Part shown: positions 54,682-64,000 of the stretch, piece after piece
Layout of the letters: every line of letters begins with the position of its first letter
Position numbering within the stretch: the first letter of the stretch is position 1
Assembly (NCBI RefSeq): GCF_052857255.1
Contig: NC_135505.1
Location: forward strand, 41,377,864 to 41,441,863
From: Amblyomma americanum
Taxonomy: Eukaryota; Arthropoda; Arachnida; Ixodida; Ixodidae
Reading direction: 5' to 3'
Length of the DNA stretch: 64,000 nucleotides
The notes under the pieces: generated by a model
The model's input: the letters and a program-made list of their open reading frames with translations, nothing else
Told to the model about the DNA's origin: nothing
The model's database searches: none
Translations under genes and position numbers: made by a program

Positions 54682-55019
54682 GGCAGATGCTAGAAATTCA
54701 CAGTTCCGCTAATAACACCAAAATGAACGCGGAGATGTCGGAGATATGCAGCTCGCGTTTCGGCCTGGCTGTCTACTTGGCCTCCCTAAACGCTGTAGGT
54801 GGTTGCGCGCCAACAGTGCTGCTAGGGCAGGCCGTTAGGGCGCTGGGACGCCGCGTGCTTCAAGCTGAACCTCCGAGCGAAACCAAAGCTTATCTCCATG
54901 CTAGCGCACAATAGCAATCAGTAATGCTTGGAATCATTTCGTCCACTTCTTCGTTGCGTGCTACAAAGCTTTGTAATTTAGAATAATAAATACAATCTGT
55001 GAAAAAAAGTAAAGTCGTT
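54682..55019. promoter_or_regulatory. Probable promoter/5' flank of the minus-strand exon
   Basis: GC-rich, CpG-containing sequence immediately upstream of the ATG at 54681. No TATA box is seen. A 67-codon plus-strand frame (54713-54914) is open but unsupported. Confidence 0.3.
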
Positions 55020-55265
55020 GTTATCGCCGCAATCGCGGTAGAAATCAGAGCTGTGTCGTGAGGGAGGAGATGAAGGATGTGAAAGGATGCTCAACACGAG
55101 CAGTGGAAGTGGAAGGCTCTGAATAAGCATCGCTCAGACAGCACAGGGGCGTTCTGATTTTGATTTTGGAATGCGACCGCCATGGCACACCGTAGCCAGT
55201 ATTCCACGTTCCTGGCAGCCGAACGCCCACTGAGCCGCGCGTGGTGGGGTCTACAGAGTCCGGCT
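55020..55265 (-). repeat. tRNA-derived SINE, degenerate
   Basis: On minus, CGCGGCTCAGTGGGCGTTCG near 55225-55244 matches an A box and its flank. About 45 nt on, GCGGTCGCATTCC is a weak B box, followed by a body (AACGCCCCTGTGCTGT, then TTCAGAGCCTTCCACT) and a pyrimidine-rich end. This layout is that of common tick tRNA SINEs. The copy is diverged. Confidence 0.5.
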
Positions 55266-55364
55266 TCCATGCAGAAAAGTATTATACAAAATTATCGAAT
55301 GTAAACAGCCGTCAGTGAACATCCCTGCGGCCAGTTTTCCTGCCCAGTTGTGAGACATTTGTAG

Positions 55365-55534
55365 TTTTACGGGATCAATTAACTCCTCCATTAGAATTTA
55401 TTAAAAGTCCACAATTAATCAGGTTGACTATTCAGGCGAGTTAAGTTAGTTATACGAGATCAATTAGCTCATCCAGTAGCATTTACTGACAGTTTACAAT
55501 TAATCATGGTGACTGTTCAGGTGAGTTAAGTTTC
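55365..55534. repeat. 85-bp tandem duplication
   Basis: Two adjacent units (55365-55449, 55450-55534), about 80% identical, each starting TT.TACG.GATCAATTA and ending CAGG.GAGTTAAGTT. Confidence 0.8.
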
Positions 55535-58031
55535 TAAAGAAGAAACTTGTATCGCTTGTAGGACGAGGACAGATGCGCGTTATTTACTCTGTATCTATCC
55601 GTACCTTTCAAGCGCGCGCTTATGTTTCTTCTGCAATTAACTGATTTTTTCATGACGCAGCTGATGTTGAAAACTTTAGACAGCATTCTCTTTGCCGTTG
55701 TAGCCGGCTGGCATTCATTGACTGGCTTAACAAACAGTAGGAATGTAAACGTCTGTGCTCTTTTCGTTGTCTGTCATTCACTGGAGTGGGTCTCCGAGAA
55801 GCTCTGCACACAGCGACATCTAATTCTTATAGCGGTTGCTGCGTTGTGCTATAACACTTATTTGCAGGTTTATATCGCTCAGTTGATATGCGTCGATATG
55901 ACTTAGATTTCGTAAAAGCGAATTATTACACGCGCGTTATGATGGCTGTGCCTCACGCTCGGCGTTGTGTTTTGCTTATCTTTCAACCTGAGTTAATCAA
56001 GCCCCCAAATTTACCTCCTAAATCCCTTAATTCTTTAAAATCTAGCAAGTTGTATTTTCTTGTGCCGCGCGAAAACAAACTTACTGATCTTTTTTTTGTT
56101 TGAAAGCGCAGCTCAAGCGTGCGACGAATGTGGGATATTTTTTCAAACGGCTATCCTCTTTTCGCTCGTGGTGGTGGCGACAGATCATGCGATTCATAAC
56201 GCAGATATAATGGCTTTATGGCTCTCTGAGTGCCCGAATTACCTACTCCCCTGAAGCGCGGGACATCTGTACTCGGGGATCTTTAGGGCTGTTTGGCGAA
56301 CATGTTGCCTCCCGGCCGCTGGTCTTGAAAACCCGGTGGTCGGCGGAGCCGTTTTGTCGACGTCGCCGGTCTGAGAGCGCCGTACTCGATCGTCGGCCTC
56401 ACCATGGAGGCTTGCATTTAGTGTGACAGCAGCGTCATCGGCGTTGGGTCCATGCCGTGTCGTCTTTAAAATGGTAAGATATATACACTTTGTATAATAT
56501 GGCTGTGATATATATAACACCTAACTGAGTGTAAACATCAGTAAAGAAATTAATTTTACATATTCAAGGATACCTTGGTGGTTTTCTTGGACGTATATAA
56601 GTATGCATATGTCTGGTGCGAAATTTGCAATTTCACAGCAGTTAAGAATTAACAGTTGACAGTTAAGAATTAATTGGCGCCTGAACTGGGCTATATATAC
56701 TTACCGGTTTAAGGAACTATATCCGAAGCATGGAGGAGAACGACGAAATATTTGTAGTTCAGTATGTGTAAGCTGGAATAAGAAGGTCTCGCAGCTACCT
56801 GGATGTGGAAGGCAACATTTCTTTTCAAGACTATTTAAGAATTGCATAATGGCAGACTCTTTTGTGTTTCTGCATTGAAAGTTTGCGTATCGTAGCACAG
56901 CCTCTCTGCGTTTTGTGCCGTACACATTACTGCCGCTCCGAGCGCGCTTTCACGTTCCGTGCTCGGCTGCTCGTCATATTTCGCTCTCGGCACGTTCTAA
57001 ATCCCATACTCGAGGCTCGAGGTATTAAACCACTGAACACATGATCTCCGCCTTGAAATTTCTCTCGTGTGTCTCTACTGCTCACTCGCATCGTTCCAAT
57101 AAACAGTTTTCCTTCAGACCCCGGCCTAAGAACAGTTCATTGTCTACGCCATTTCACTGATTCGGTTCAATGAAATTTGAGTTAAGTTTGCCGAAGTCCG
57201 GACTGTACTCATGTGAGTTTCCTTCGCTTACTGCCGGTATTCGAATACTGCCGGTGTGGCTCCACTAATTTTGTGACAACTTTAAGATTCTGTACCTTTT
57301 TGTTCTATTGAAACATTCTACAGAGCTTAATTAGTCTGTCTGAAATAGTTTCAACTGTGCACATATTGTGCCGGCGTGTCATATCGCGTCGCTGGACTTG
57401 CTGCTGGCTGGAGGCCGCTGCACTTAAGTGTTGTATAAAATACAGCATTATGCGACAGCGTATGCGTACAGCTCGTCAATTGGGCCAAAAAGCCGTCGCC
57501 ATGACCTAAGATATTGAGAGGAACGCCTCACAAACGTTTCGGAAAAATTATAGAGGCCTTCCGTATGATGCGGTCTCGGATAACAATTCATTGTGCTGTG
57601 ATAAATACACTGCTGCGAGCTGACGCTGGTAAGAATGCTCGAAAACTGCACGGACAGAACTTGCCAACTCCTTCAGTGATCCTCGGCGCGTTCCTTAATA
57701 TGGCACAGAGATACCATCACACCGATGTGCCGGCACAAAGCACACTGTCTGCTAGCCGCGATGTGACTAGAGCAGTATCGCGTGACCTCTTGGGCGGTTC
57801 CTGTGCATCTCCCAATTTTACGCGACAAAGTATACAGCTCGTTTCGTCGAAAAGCCGTCTGTGTAGCCGGCACTGCGTGTCGGAAGTAATCGGGGGCCGT
57901 TTAAAAAAATCGTACCATGGCAACCGTTTACCGCAGAGTATGTTCCAGATAGTGTCATACGATTCAGCGTTTCGTTCCTAGAGCCTAGCTCGCGGCAGGA
58001 ATTCGAACCAGCGGCCTATACTTGGGGGGTG
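55535..58031. other. Mostly unassigned; LTR-like primer site at 56675
   Basis: No gene recognised. At 56675-56690 TGGCGCCTGAACTGGG resembles a tRNA-Lys-type primer binding site, preceded by a duplicated AGTTAAGAATTAA word. No LTR pair or pol sequence was found around it. The 57450-57495 and 57820-57865 stretches share a TACAGCTCGT...AAAAGCCGTC motif. Confidence 0.35.
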
Positions 58032-60711
58032 CGTAAAAAACTCCTCTAATGGTAATTGCGGTTCTAGTGATTGACCAATAATTGGTGTGCAATAATTGAT
58101 GACTTGAATTACCGTATTTAATTGATTATTTTTTGGTTTTAATTTAGTTGTATGCGAATTTAACGTCCGAAAGCTAATCGGGCAGTGAGGAACACCGTAG
58201 TGATGGGCTCCGGAAATTTCGACCACCTGGGGTTCTTTAACGTGCACTGACATCGCACAGTACACGCGTCTCTAGAATTTCACCATAAATTGATTATTTA
58301 AGCTAGAAAAAAGAAAATAATTGAAAAAAAGGTTCAAAGGGTGTCAAAATATTCAGAATGAAAATGTGATCCTTGATTATGATAATTTAGAAAGTATAGA
58401 GCCAAATTGATCGATTAAAAAACTGAATTTTTATTAAATGTGTTCAAAGGTGCCAAACTTAGCAGAATAAAAAGCCTAAGCTATTGCATCATACACTTAA
58501 GGCGGAGCTTATGCGTCTGATCCAATTATTTTTATTTCCTTTCCGCCAACTATATCTCTTAATTGTCATATGTATTACAGCAAGATTACAGCTGTATTAC
58601 AGCTTTGAGGTCCCTTCAGCATCTTTCGCTCATGTACTGTTTTGATTGCAAAAATATATCTCGGCAATATATGCTTGGCAATGTTCTTGGATGGATGATA
58701 ATGACTGCCCTTTATATCGGGCGGTAGCTTGTTTTCACCCACTCTTATTTTTTTTCGCCTCTGTTTCGCTTTCAAAATGTCTTATTTGACGCTTGATATG
58801 TGTGTTTTATCGACACCGATTGAGAGTTTCGTAAAGAAACAATGTTGCAGCGGGAATTGAAGAAAAAAAAGACGAAAAAAATGAAGAAAAAACGCTAATC
58901 ATAAATTCCAACCTCTGAAATTACGCCAGGAGTCTGCTACTGCTTTTTTCCTCGTTTTTGTGTATTTACTGAAACCAGTCCTTTTTTCTGCCCTACGAAA
59001 ACATTTTTAATATAAGAGGCGTGATTTTTTTAGTAATAGTGTAAACACCATATGAGTATCAGTATAGCCGCCTAAATTTTTGGAGCATGTTTTCTTGTGT
59101 GTAATGACGCGTAAGAGATTATTAAATGTAGATTATACTCTAGTAATTTCCTGTGCCAGCTAAAAAATTTATTCTCGCATTTCTTGGCCGTGCTGTGTCT
59201 GTTTCAGTTTCAACCGCCGAATGAGGACTGTGAAGTCAATGTGTACTTGCAGGTCACGTGAGACATGAAAAAAACTGCAATATATTCGCTGCTTCTATTT
59301 GCGTTGTCGTTGCACCCCTTGATGAAGGCTGGCTTCAGCACTGCAGCAAATTAAAACAGTGGAGCAGCAATTATTGGACGTTTTTCTATGCCTCACGTGA
59401 CACAAAAGCACTCTCTTATGTCACAGCCATCGTTCGACTGTTCAAACCGAAACCGAAACAGCATGACAGAAAAAAATCGTGTATAAATTATTCCCAATAG
59501 ATTTGTTTAAAGATACGTACGGTTGACGTCACTGTAGACCCCTGGCTATATGCTAAAGAGCTAAAGTCATGCCCAACGCATGCCCGGCAAGCTGCTTGCT
59601 ATGCATAAATGGAGCTCCCAGAAATGACATAGATCGGCGCTTTTACATGCGGTTAATCCGGTTGCATGCAGCAAGCACTGCTGTCACTTGCAGTAGGCGG
59701 CAGGCAAAGCGGCAGGCGACGCGACCCATCAGAGATAGCATTCCCTCGGTGATTTCGCTTAGTCCAGTAAAGTCCCGTAATCTGTCGCCTCGATGTACTC
59801 ATAAATTAAGGAGCTGGCTATCAATATTTATCATTTGCGCCATTGTGCTATGCTCCTCTTTACCAGCAAATACAGGAAAGAGGATGTCCGTCACCAAACT
59901 TTTTAGCCTGCCGATGTGAAGACTAGCTCTAGCGCAATGCTCAGGGGGACGACCGGAAATCTAGAAGCGTGAACGACCCGTTCCCGGGTAAACAACCACG
60001 TTGTTTAGATAGTTCGGGAAATAGACTAGGCAAGCACCCAGCTTGTAGCTATGTCTTCTCGCAAAATTTTGTGAACGTGTAGTTTAAACCCCCAGGTATT
60101 GAAGGTGCCGCGAGCCGAACTGACCCCGCTCAGGCGTCGTCACAGCGACGATGCGCGGCCCACGCGCTCAGCTTCGACTGGAGAACACGGCTCGCCACAA
60201 TGAGAGCCCCGTTGTTTATGAAGCGGACTTCGGCACATGGCAGAAAATCCTGTATGTCTCATATGTTTGAAAAAAAAAAACGCTGGACTCCTATGGTGCG
60301 CTTATGAGTTGACGCGATAGCTTACGCCATTTTGTGCGTCATCTGACGTGTCTGCGACTCTTTGAAAATTTTTTACAATATTATTTTATTAGGACGCCGA
60401 TATACGCCAATACTTAGCATCAGCAAACATTGGCTTTCCATTGTGAGCACTTTGACACCTTTGAAGGCATTTTTCATTTAAAATTGTTTCAATCGATTAA
60501 TTGACCAATTCCTTTGAATTTACTTAATTAGCATCATCACGCATTTAGTTTTCATTCTCAGCATTCTGACACTTCGGAACCTCTTTTATCAAATTTTCGC
60601 TTTTAATTTATCAATTAATTTCAATGATTTCATTAACTCATCATCGCCTATCACACACCAATCAATGATCAATCACTATAACCACAAACTGTCATAATAC
60701 ATTTTTTTACG
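58032..60711. mobile_element. Foldback-type element with long degenerate inverted arms
   Basis: The left end CGTAAAAAACTCC...GGTTCTAGTGATTGACC and the reverse complement of the right end CGTAAAAAAATGT...GGTTATAGTGATTGATC match. Matching continues inward through TTGGTGTG, GATGA, AATTGAT and a repeated motif (AAAGG.TGTCAAA.T..TCA.AATGAAAA) that occurs twice in each arm, to a TAAGCTAT.GC.TCA word near 58484 and 60320. Arms are about 300-450 bp once a nested SINE is removed. The 1.7-kb centre has no coding sequence. Target duplication and superfamily are unresolved. Confidence 0.65.
58120..58299 (-). repeat. SINE (5'-truncated) with 12-bp target duplication
   Basis: 156 bp (58132-58287) flanked by AATTGATTATTT at 58120-58131 and 58288-58299. 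On the minus strand the body reads CGATGTCAGTGCACGTTAAA, CCCCAGGTGGTCGAAATTTC and GGAGCCCATCACTACGG, the body of the abundant tick tRNA SINE, ending in an A-rich tail. The tRNA-like head is missing. It interrupts the left arm of the foldback element. Confidence 0.88.
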
Positions 60712-61019
60712 ACCGATTATTTCCGACATGTGGCGCCGACTGCTACTACGCCAAAGGCTTGTCGACCGAACGAGCTATATATGCTATCGCGTGATAGCCA
60801 GCTGGGTGTACTTTTGCAGTTCGCAGGCAATGAACAACGTGCCATTCTGAGGCTGCTCATGCGCCCATTGCGACTAAAACCATTCACATGCATAAAGGGT
60901 CTGCGATAATGAATGCACACGATAATATTATAATGTGGTAAAAGACCTCGCAGCGCTATAAAAATTCTCTCAAATATCGCCAGCGCAAAAATTGGTAGAG
61001 TTTTAACCTACGGTTGACA
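60712..61019. other. No recognised feature
   Basis: Unassigned sequence between the foldback element and a tRNA-like segment. Confidence 0.4.
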
Positions 61020-61140
61020 CGCGACTGTTTCGGCGCAGGCAATAGCCTAGTGCTATCCCACAGCGGGATTTCAGCGGATCAGCTCACGCCACTATGGGTT
61101 TGACTCCCAGCCGGTCATGGATATTAATGTGTAGTCTTCT
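61020..61140 (+). repeat. Possible tRNA-derived sequence (SINE head)
   Basis: TAGCCTAGTGC (61043-61053) fits an A box and GGGTTTGACTCCC (61096-61108) a B box, 43 nt apart. No cloverleaf was derived and no SINE body is recognised. Confidence 0.35.
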
Positions 61141-62809
61141 TCTTTATTTTAACGTATTGTCACTGCTGCTAGGCAACGGCAGAGGATCCAAAGACGGCAA
61201 GGCTCTTAATCGGTGAGCGTAGGAGTGCTTCCGCATTAAAAGACCCATACCTAATTGGGCAGACAAGGGTGGGGAAAAGAGGGGCTCGTTGTGACTGGGA
61301 GTTGGCCTTTTCGGTTTTTATTAAAGACAATTAGACTGACTTTTTCGATTTTCATTTCCTGACGCTGCTTTCGGATTTTGTCAGCGAATATTATTTTCTA
61401 TGAATGATATATTGACTTTTTTTTCGCGACGATGTAGCAATCCTGTGTGGTCAAAGTAATTTAATGTCTATCTCAATATTTTTGTTAGCCTGAACATTTT
61501 ATTTACTAGCAATAATGTGCAAACGGTAGTAGGTCGAGCAGTACTTGAGAAAAAAATAGCTAATATCAAAAATAGGTTACTCATATTAAATCAGCTGGTA
61601 GCCAGCAGAGAAAAACAGAAGTGGAAGTTTGCCTCTAAGAACTAGGTTTACATCTTATATAGTTAGATTGACACGCTGCGATACAGCGTGAGGGCAAGCA
61701 GGACGTGGTCTGAGTGTTGATGGCAGCGATGGAAATGGCAATCAATGGTCGCGATTGCCAAAACGATTTTTCTTGAAGGATTTTCGTGGTTTCGTGTCCA
61801 TGTCCAACATGCATTAACTGATTAGCCTACTTAACCATCGATCTGCTTTAAGCAGGTGATGTGCTTAGCTAGAAGACTGTGAGGATGTGATGCTTCCTGG
61901 TCTGCAGAGGCTTGTAAGCTAGCGGAGCAATACCTCCAATCGTACAACTGCGTAGCTTATCCTCTAATACTACAGCACCGTCATATGTGTCTCGGGCTTC
62001 CTTACAAAGTTACCTTCAACATTAAGTGAGTGTAATTTGCAATCAGCAGACAGCTAGCTATGCCTGTCAAGCCAAAAATACGGACTTGTTTCGGCTAAAA
62101 CCAAATTTCAAAAAGTGAAATCAGCGATCTTTTATTTTTTTCCGGTTCAAACCAAAAAATCTAACCCCTAATACAACATACACGACGCGAAAGCCAATAG
62201 TCAATATATTTATCTTGTTTTTGCGGATTTCGCTAAGGCAGCAGAGGCTGTAAATTGGTGTGATGCGCTTGTTTGCCAAGTGCCAAAACAGTATTCTCCG
62301 TCCACGAGAACCAAACCAATGTGACCACATCCTTGGCTACAGCATGAATTCATTGTGTGGGTACAGAAAACAATTCGAGAAATCAGCACTAATCTTTTTT
62401 TAATCATCCCCATTATATTAAAAAGAGAACTCCAGTCATTAATGCATCATCACCTTTTATTTATTTGGAGTCCATTACGGAAAAAGCCAGAAAAGAACAA
62501 TTACCATATCGCGACGGTGCGCAGCAAACTCAAACATCAATGAAAGCAATTTCACAACTATAAATGATAAAAATTTGTTCTCTTTTTTCTTTTGAGGACG
62601 AGACAGAGTTGGGGACCCTTGCCTTTGACGGTAATATCACTGTGAAGAGAAAATAAACTTCAATGCTCAGTTCGTGTTGCCTTGTATTCCCCACTTATCA
62701 AGCAAGTGGACTCTCAATTTCACTTTTTGCAAGCAATACTGTGCGCAATAAACTAGTGGCTTTGAAATCAGACACGTTCATTTCTTCACTGTGCATTTTG
62801 TTCTTTTAG
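61141..62809. other. No recognised feature
   Basis: AT-rich with short frames only. An AATAAA at about 62653 could be a polyadenylation signal but has no gene attached. Confidence 0.4.
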
Positions 62810-64000
62810 ATGGAGGTCATTACCTACAAGTTCACTCGGTGTCATCAGAGGACACTTCTCTATCTGCACTGCTGCGCCAATATTGCATATGGCATGGCAC
62901 AGCAGGTGACTGCCTCTGCAACTTGGAGGGTTGCACGAAGACCTACAGGGTTTACAGCTCCTTTAGGAAGCATGTAATTCGGCATGGACACCTGCTTGCA
63001 TCAGGGAGCAGCAGTACTGCAGATCCCGAAAAATCCGCAGTTCACTGAACCACAATATTCAAGTCGAGGGCTTTCTATGGAACCAACTCAGCAGCCAGAT
63101 GACCAGGATGGCGTTGATAATGGTAGTGCGGCTGACCCAAAAGATCAGTGCATCAAGAGACTACCTTCTTTGCTGATAAAGTGGCAAGAAGGTAGACACT
63201 TACCGGAAAATACAGTTAATGAGATAACAAATGATGTGATTGATTTTACTACAGATTTCAAGGACATCTTGAGATCAGTTCACACTTCCAGACTAGATGT
63301 ACTGAACACCAGAAGAAGCACAGAGGACCGTTGAAAAGCCATGTACAATTTCGTGGCTTCTGAAATAATACACTGTTCAGATGAGGCATCAGAAACCTAT
63401 GAATATGTGCCTATCATGAAAACTGTAAAGGCTATAGCAGAAGTTTTCGCAACTTCATTGTGCAGACTGAAGCTTCAAGCTCAAACCTACTAGATCATGT
63501 TTCTGATCGAGCCTGCTCTAAGCAGCAAAGTGTATATAAAAATGCCAGCCATAAGAAGCTACTCTCTCTTCATGGTTACTTTGATGAGTTTAAAGTCTGT
63601 AATCCTCTAGGAAGTAAGCGTGGAAAAATAAAAATTTTTGCTATTTATTTCGCAGTTCTGGATACATCCCCGAAATTCTGCTCAGTTAAGTGAAAAGTAT
63701 CTCATTCTTGTTGCAAAAACGTCACCTGTGAAAAACATTCGGTCTCACAAAATTTTTGACCTCTCCTTACGGCCTTACAGCAGCTGGAACCAAATGGGAT
63801 GGAGCTGAATGAATATTTTGTGAAGGGCTCACTTTTATATATATCTGGAGACAACTTATCGAGTCACCAGATTGGCGGCTTTAGCGAGAGCTTTTCATCA
63901 GACAGTATTTGTCGATATTGCATGGCAACTAGAGGGGATATCAATAACAAATGACGAGGAGTGGAGTTTACTTCACCTAAAAAAGAAATGCACCACGCCA
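62810..64000 (+). pseudogene. C2H2-finger protein of a repetitive, uncharacterised family (runs off window)
   Basis: From an acceptor-like TTCTTTTAG at 62802-62810, the plus strand reads a C2H2-like finger (CLCNLEGCTKTYRVYSSFRKH, ending in the H..H pair) and then, after a frameshift near 62985, a helical region (LPSLLIKWQEGRHLPENTVN). Further shifts bring YEYVPIMKTVKAI, FDEFKVCNPLGSKRGKIKIF, a segment with LLTALQQLEPNGMELN, ISGDNL and GGFSESFSSDSICRYCMA. This order (finger, helical region, NPLGSKRG, GDNL, ESFS-CxxC) is that of a family I remember as many near-identical unannotated proteins in animal genomes, suggesting a mobile element. At least four frameshifts or stops. Confidence 0.6.

Noticed and set aside
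54713..54914. Plus-strand gene opposite the minus-strand exon
   Set aside because: Short, no donor or motif, lies in the probable promoter of the minus-strand exon, and the open frame can be explained by GC richness.
57990..58022. B-box-like GGTTCGAATTCC on the minus strand
   Set aside because: No A box at the right distance and no tRNA fold. It probably belongs to an unrelated or very old repeat.

Overview
The window looks like intergenic DNA from a hard tick (metastriate Ixodidae) nuclear genome. The reasons are a 3 kb RTE/BovB-like LINE ending in a (GAT)n tail, CR1/L2/Jockey-type LINE debris, Penelope-like elements (PLEs) with GIY-YIG nucleases, Ty3/Gypsy elements, tRNA-derived SINEs, and almost no host coding sequence. 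This assignment is pattern recognition without a database search. There are no bacterial features, rRNA genes, convincing functional tRNA genes or CRISPR arrays.

Layout. 0-4 kb: a LINE RT fragment, a CCAATTGG-rich minisatellite and unrecognised sequence. 4.3-8.5 kb: an old LINE RNase H domain interrupted by a full-length RTE insertion whose 5' half is inverted (twin priming), bounded by a 12-bp target duplication. 10.5-12.1 kb: a decayed Gypsy gag/protease split by a 5'-truncated LINE. 12.4-14.5 kb: a decayed LINE. 16.7-22.9 kb: PLE pieces, including a head-to-head pair of GIY-YIG domains, a nested TIR element, a LINE 3' end and a PLE RT. 22.96-25.89 kb: a very young Gypsy element (LTRs differ at 1 of 173 sites) that has lost protease and RT. 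26.3-27.7 kb: the 3' half of another PLE with one nonsense codon. 28.12-33.79 kb: a two-gene DNA transposon (ISL2EU-like) with a THAP/DDE transposase and a convergent SWIM-YqaJ-PHD nuclease gene, bounded by TIRs and TA dinucleotides. 39.59-45.52 kb: a young, nearly intact Gypsy on the minus strand with a textbook -1 frameshift signal between gag and pol. 46.6 and 49.7-52.2 kb: CR1/L2-type LINE remnants. 58.03-60.71 kb: a foldback element with long inverted arms and a SINE nested in the left arm. 62.8 kb to the end: a decayed C2H2 protein of a repetitive family.

Probable host coding sequence is limited to two first-exon candidates, each an ATG-initiated reading frame ending at a good splice donor: 34638-35161 (plus) and 54550-54681 (minus). 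Neither product is recognised.

The most informative features are the gag-pol frameshift cassette at 43737-43775, the ISL2EU-like element, the twin-primed RTE, and a set of hammerhead-ribozyme-like hairpins at PLE termini, three of which share the same non-canonical core.
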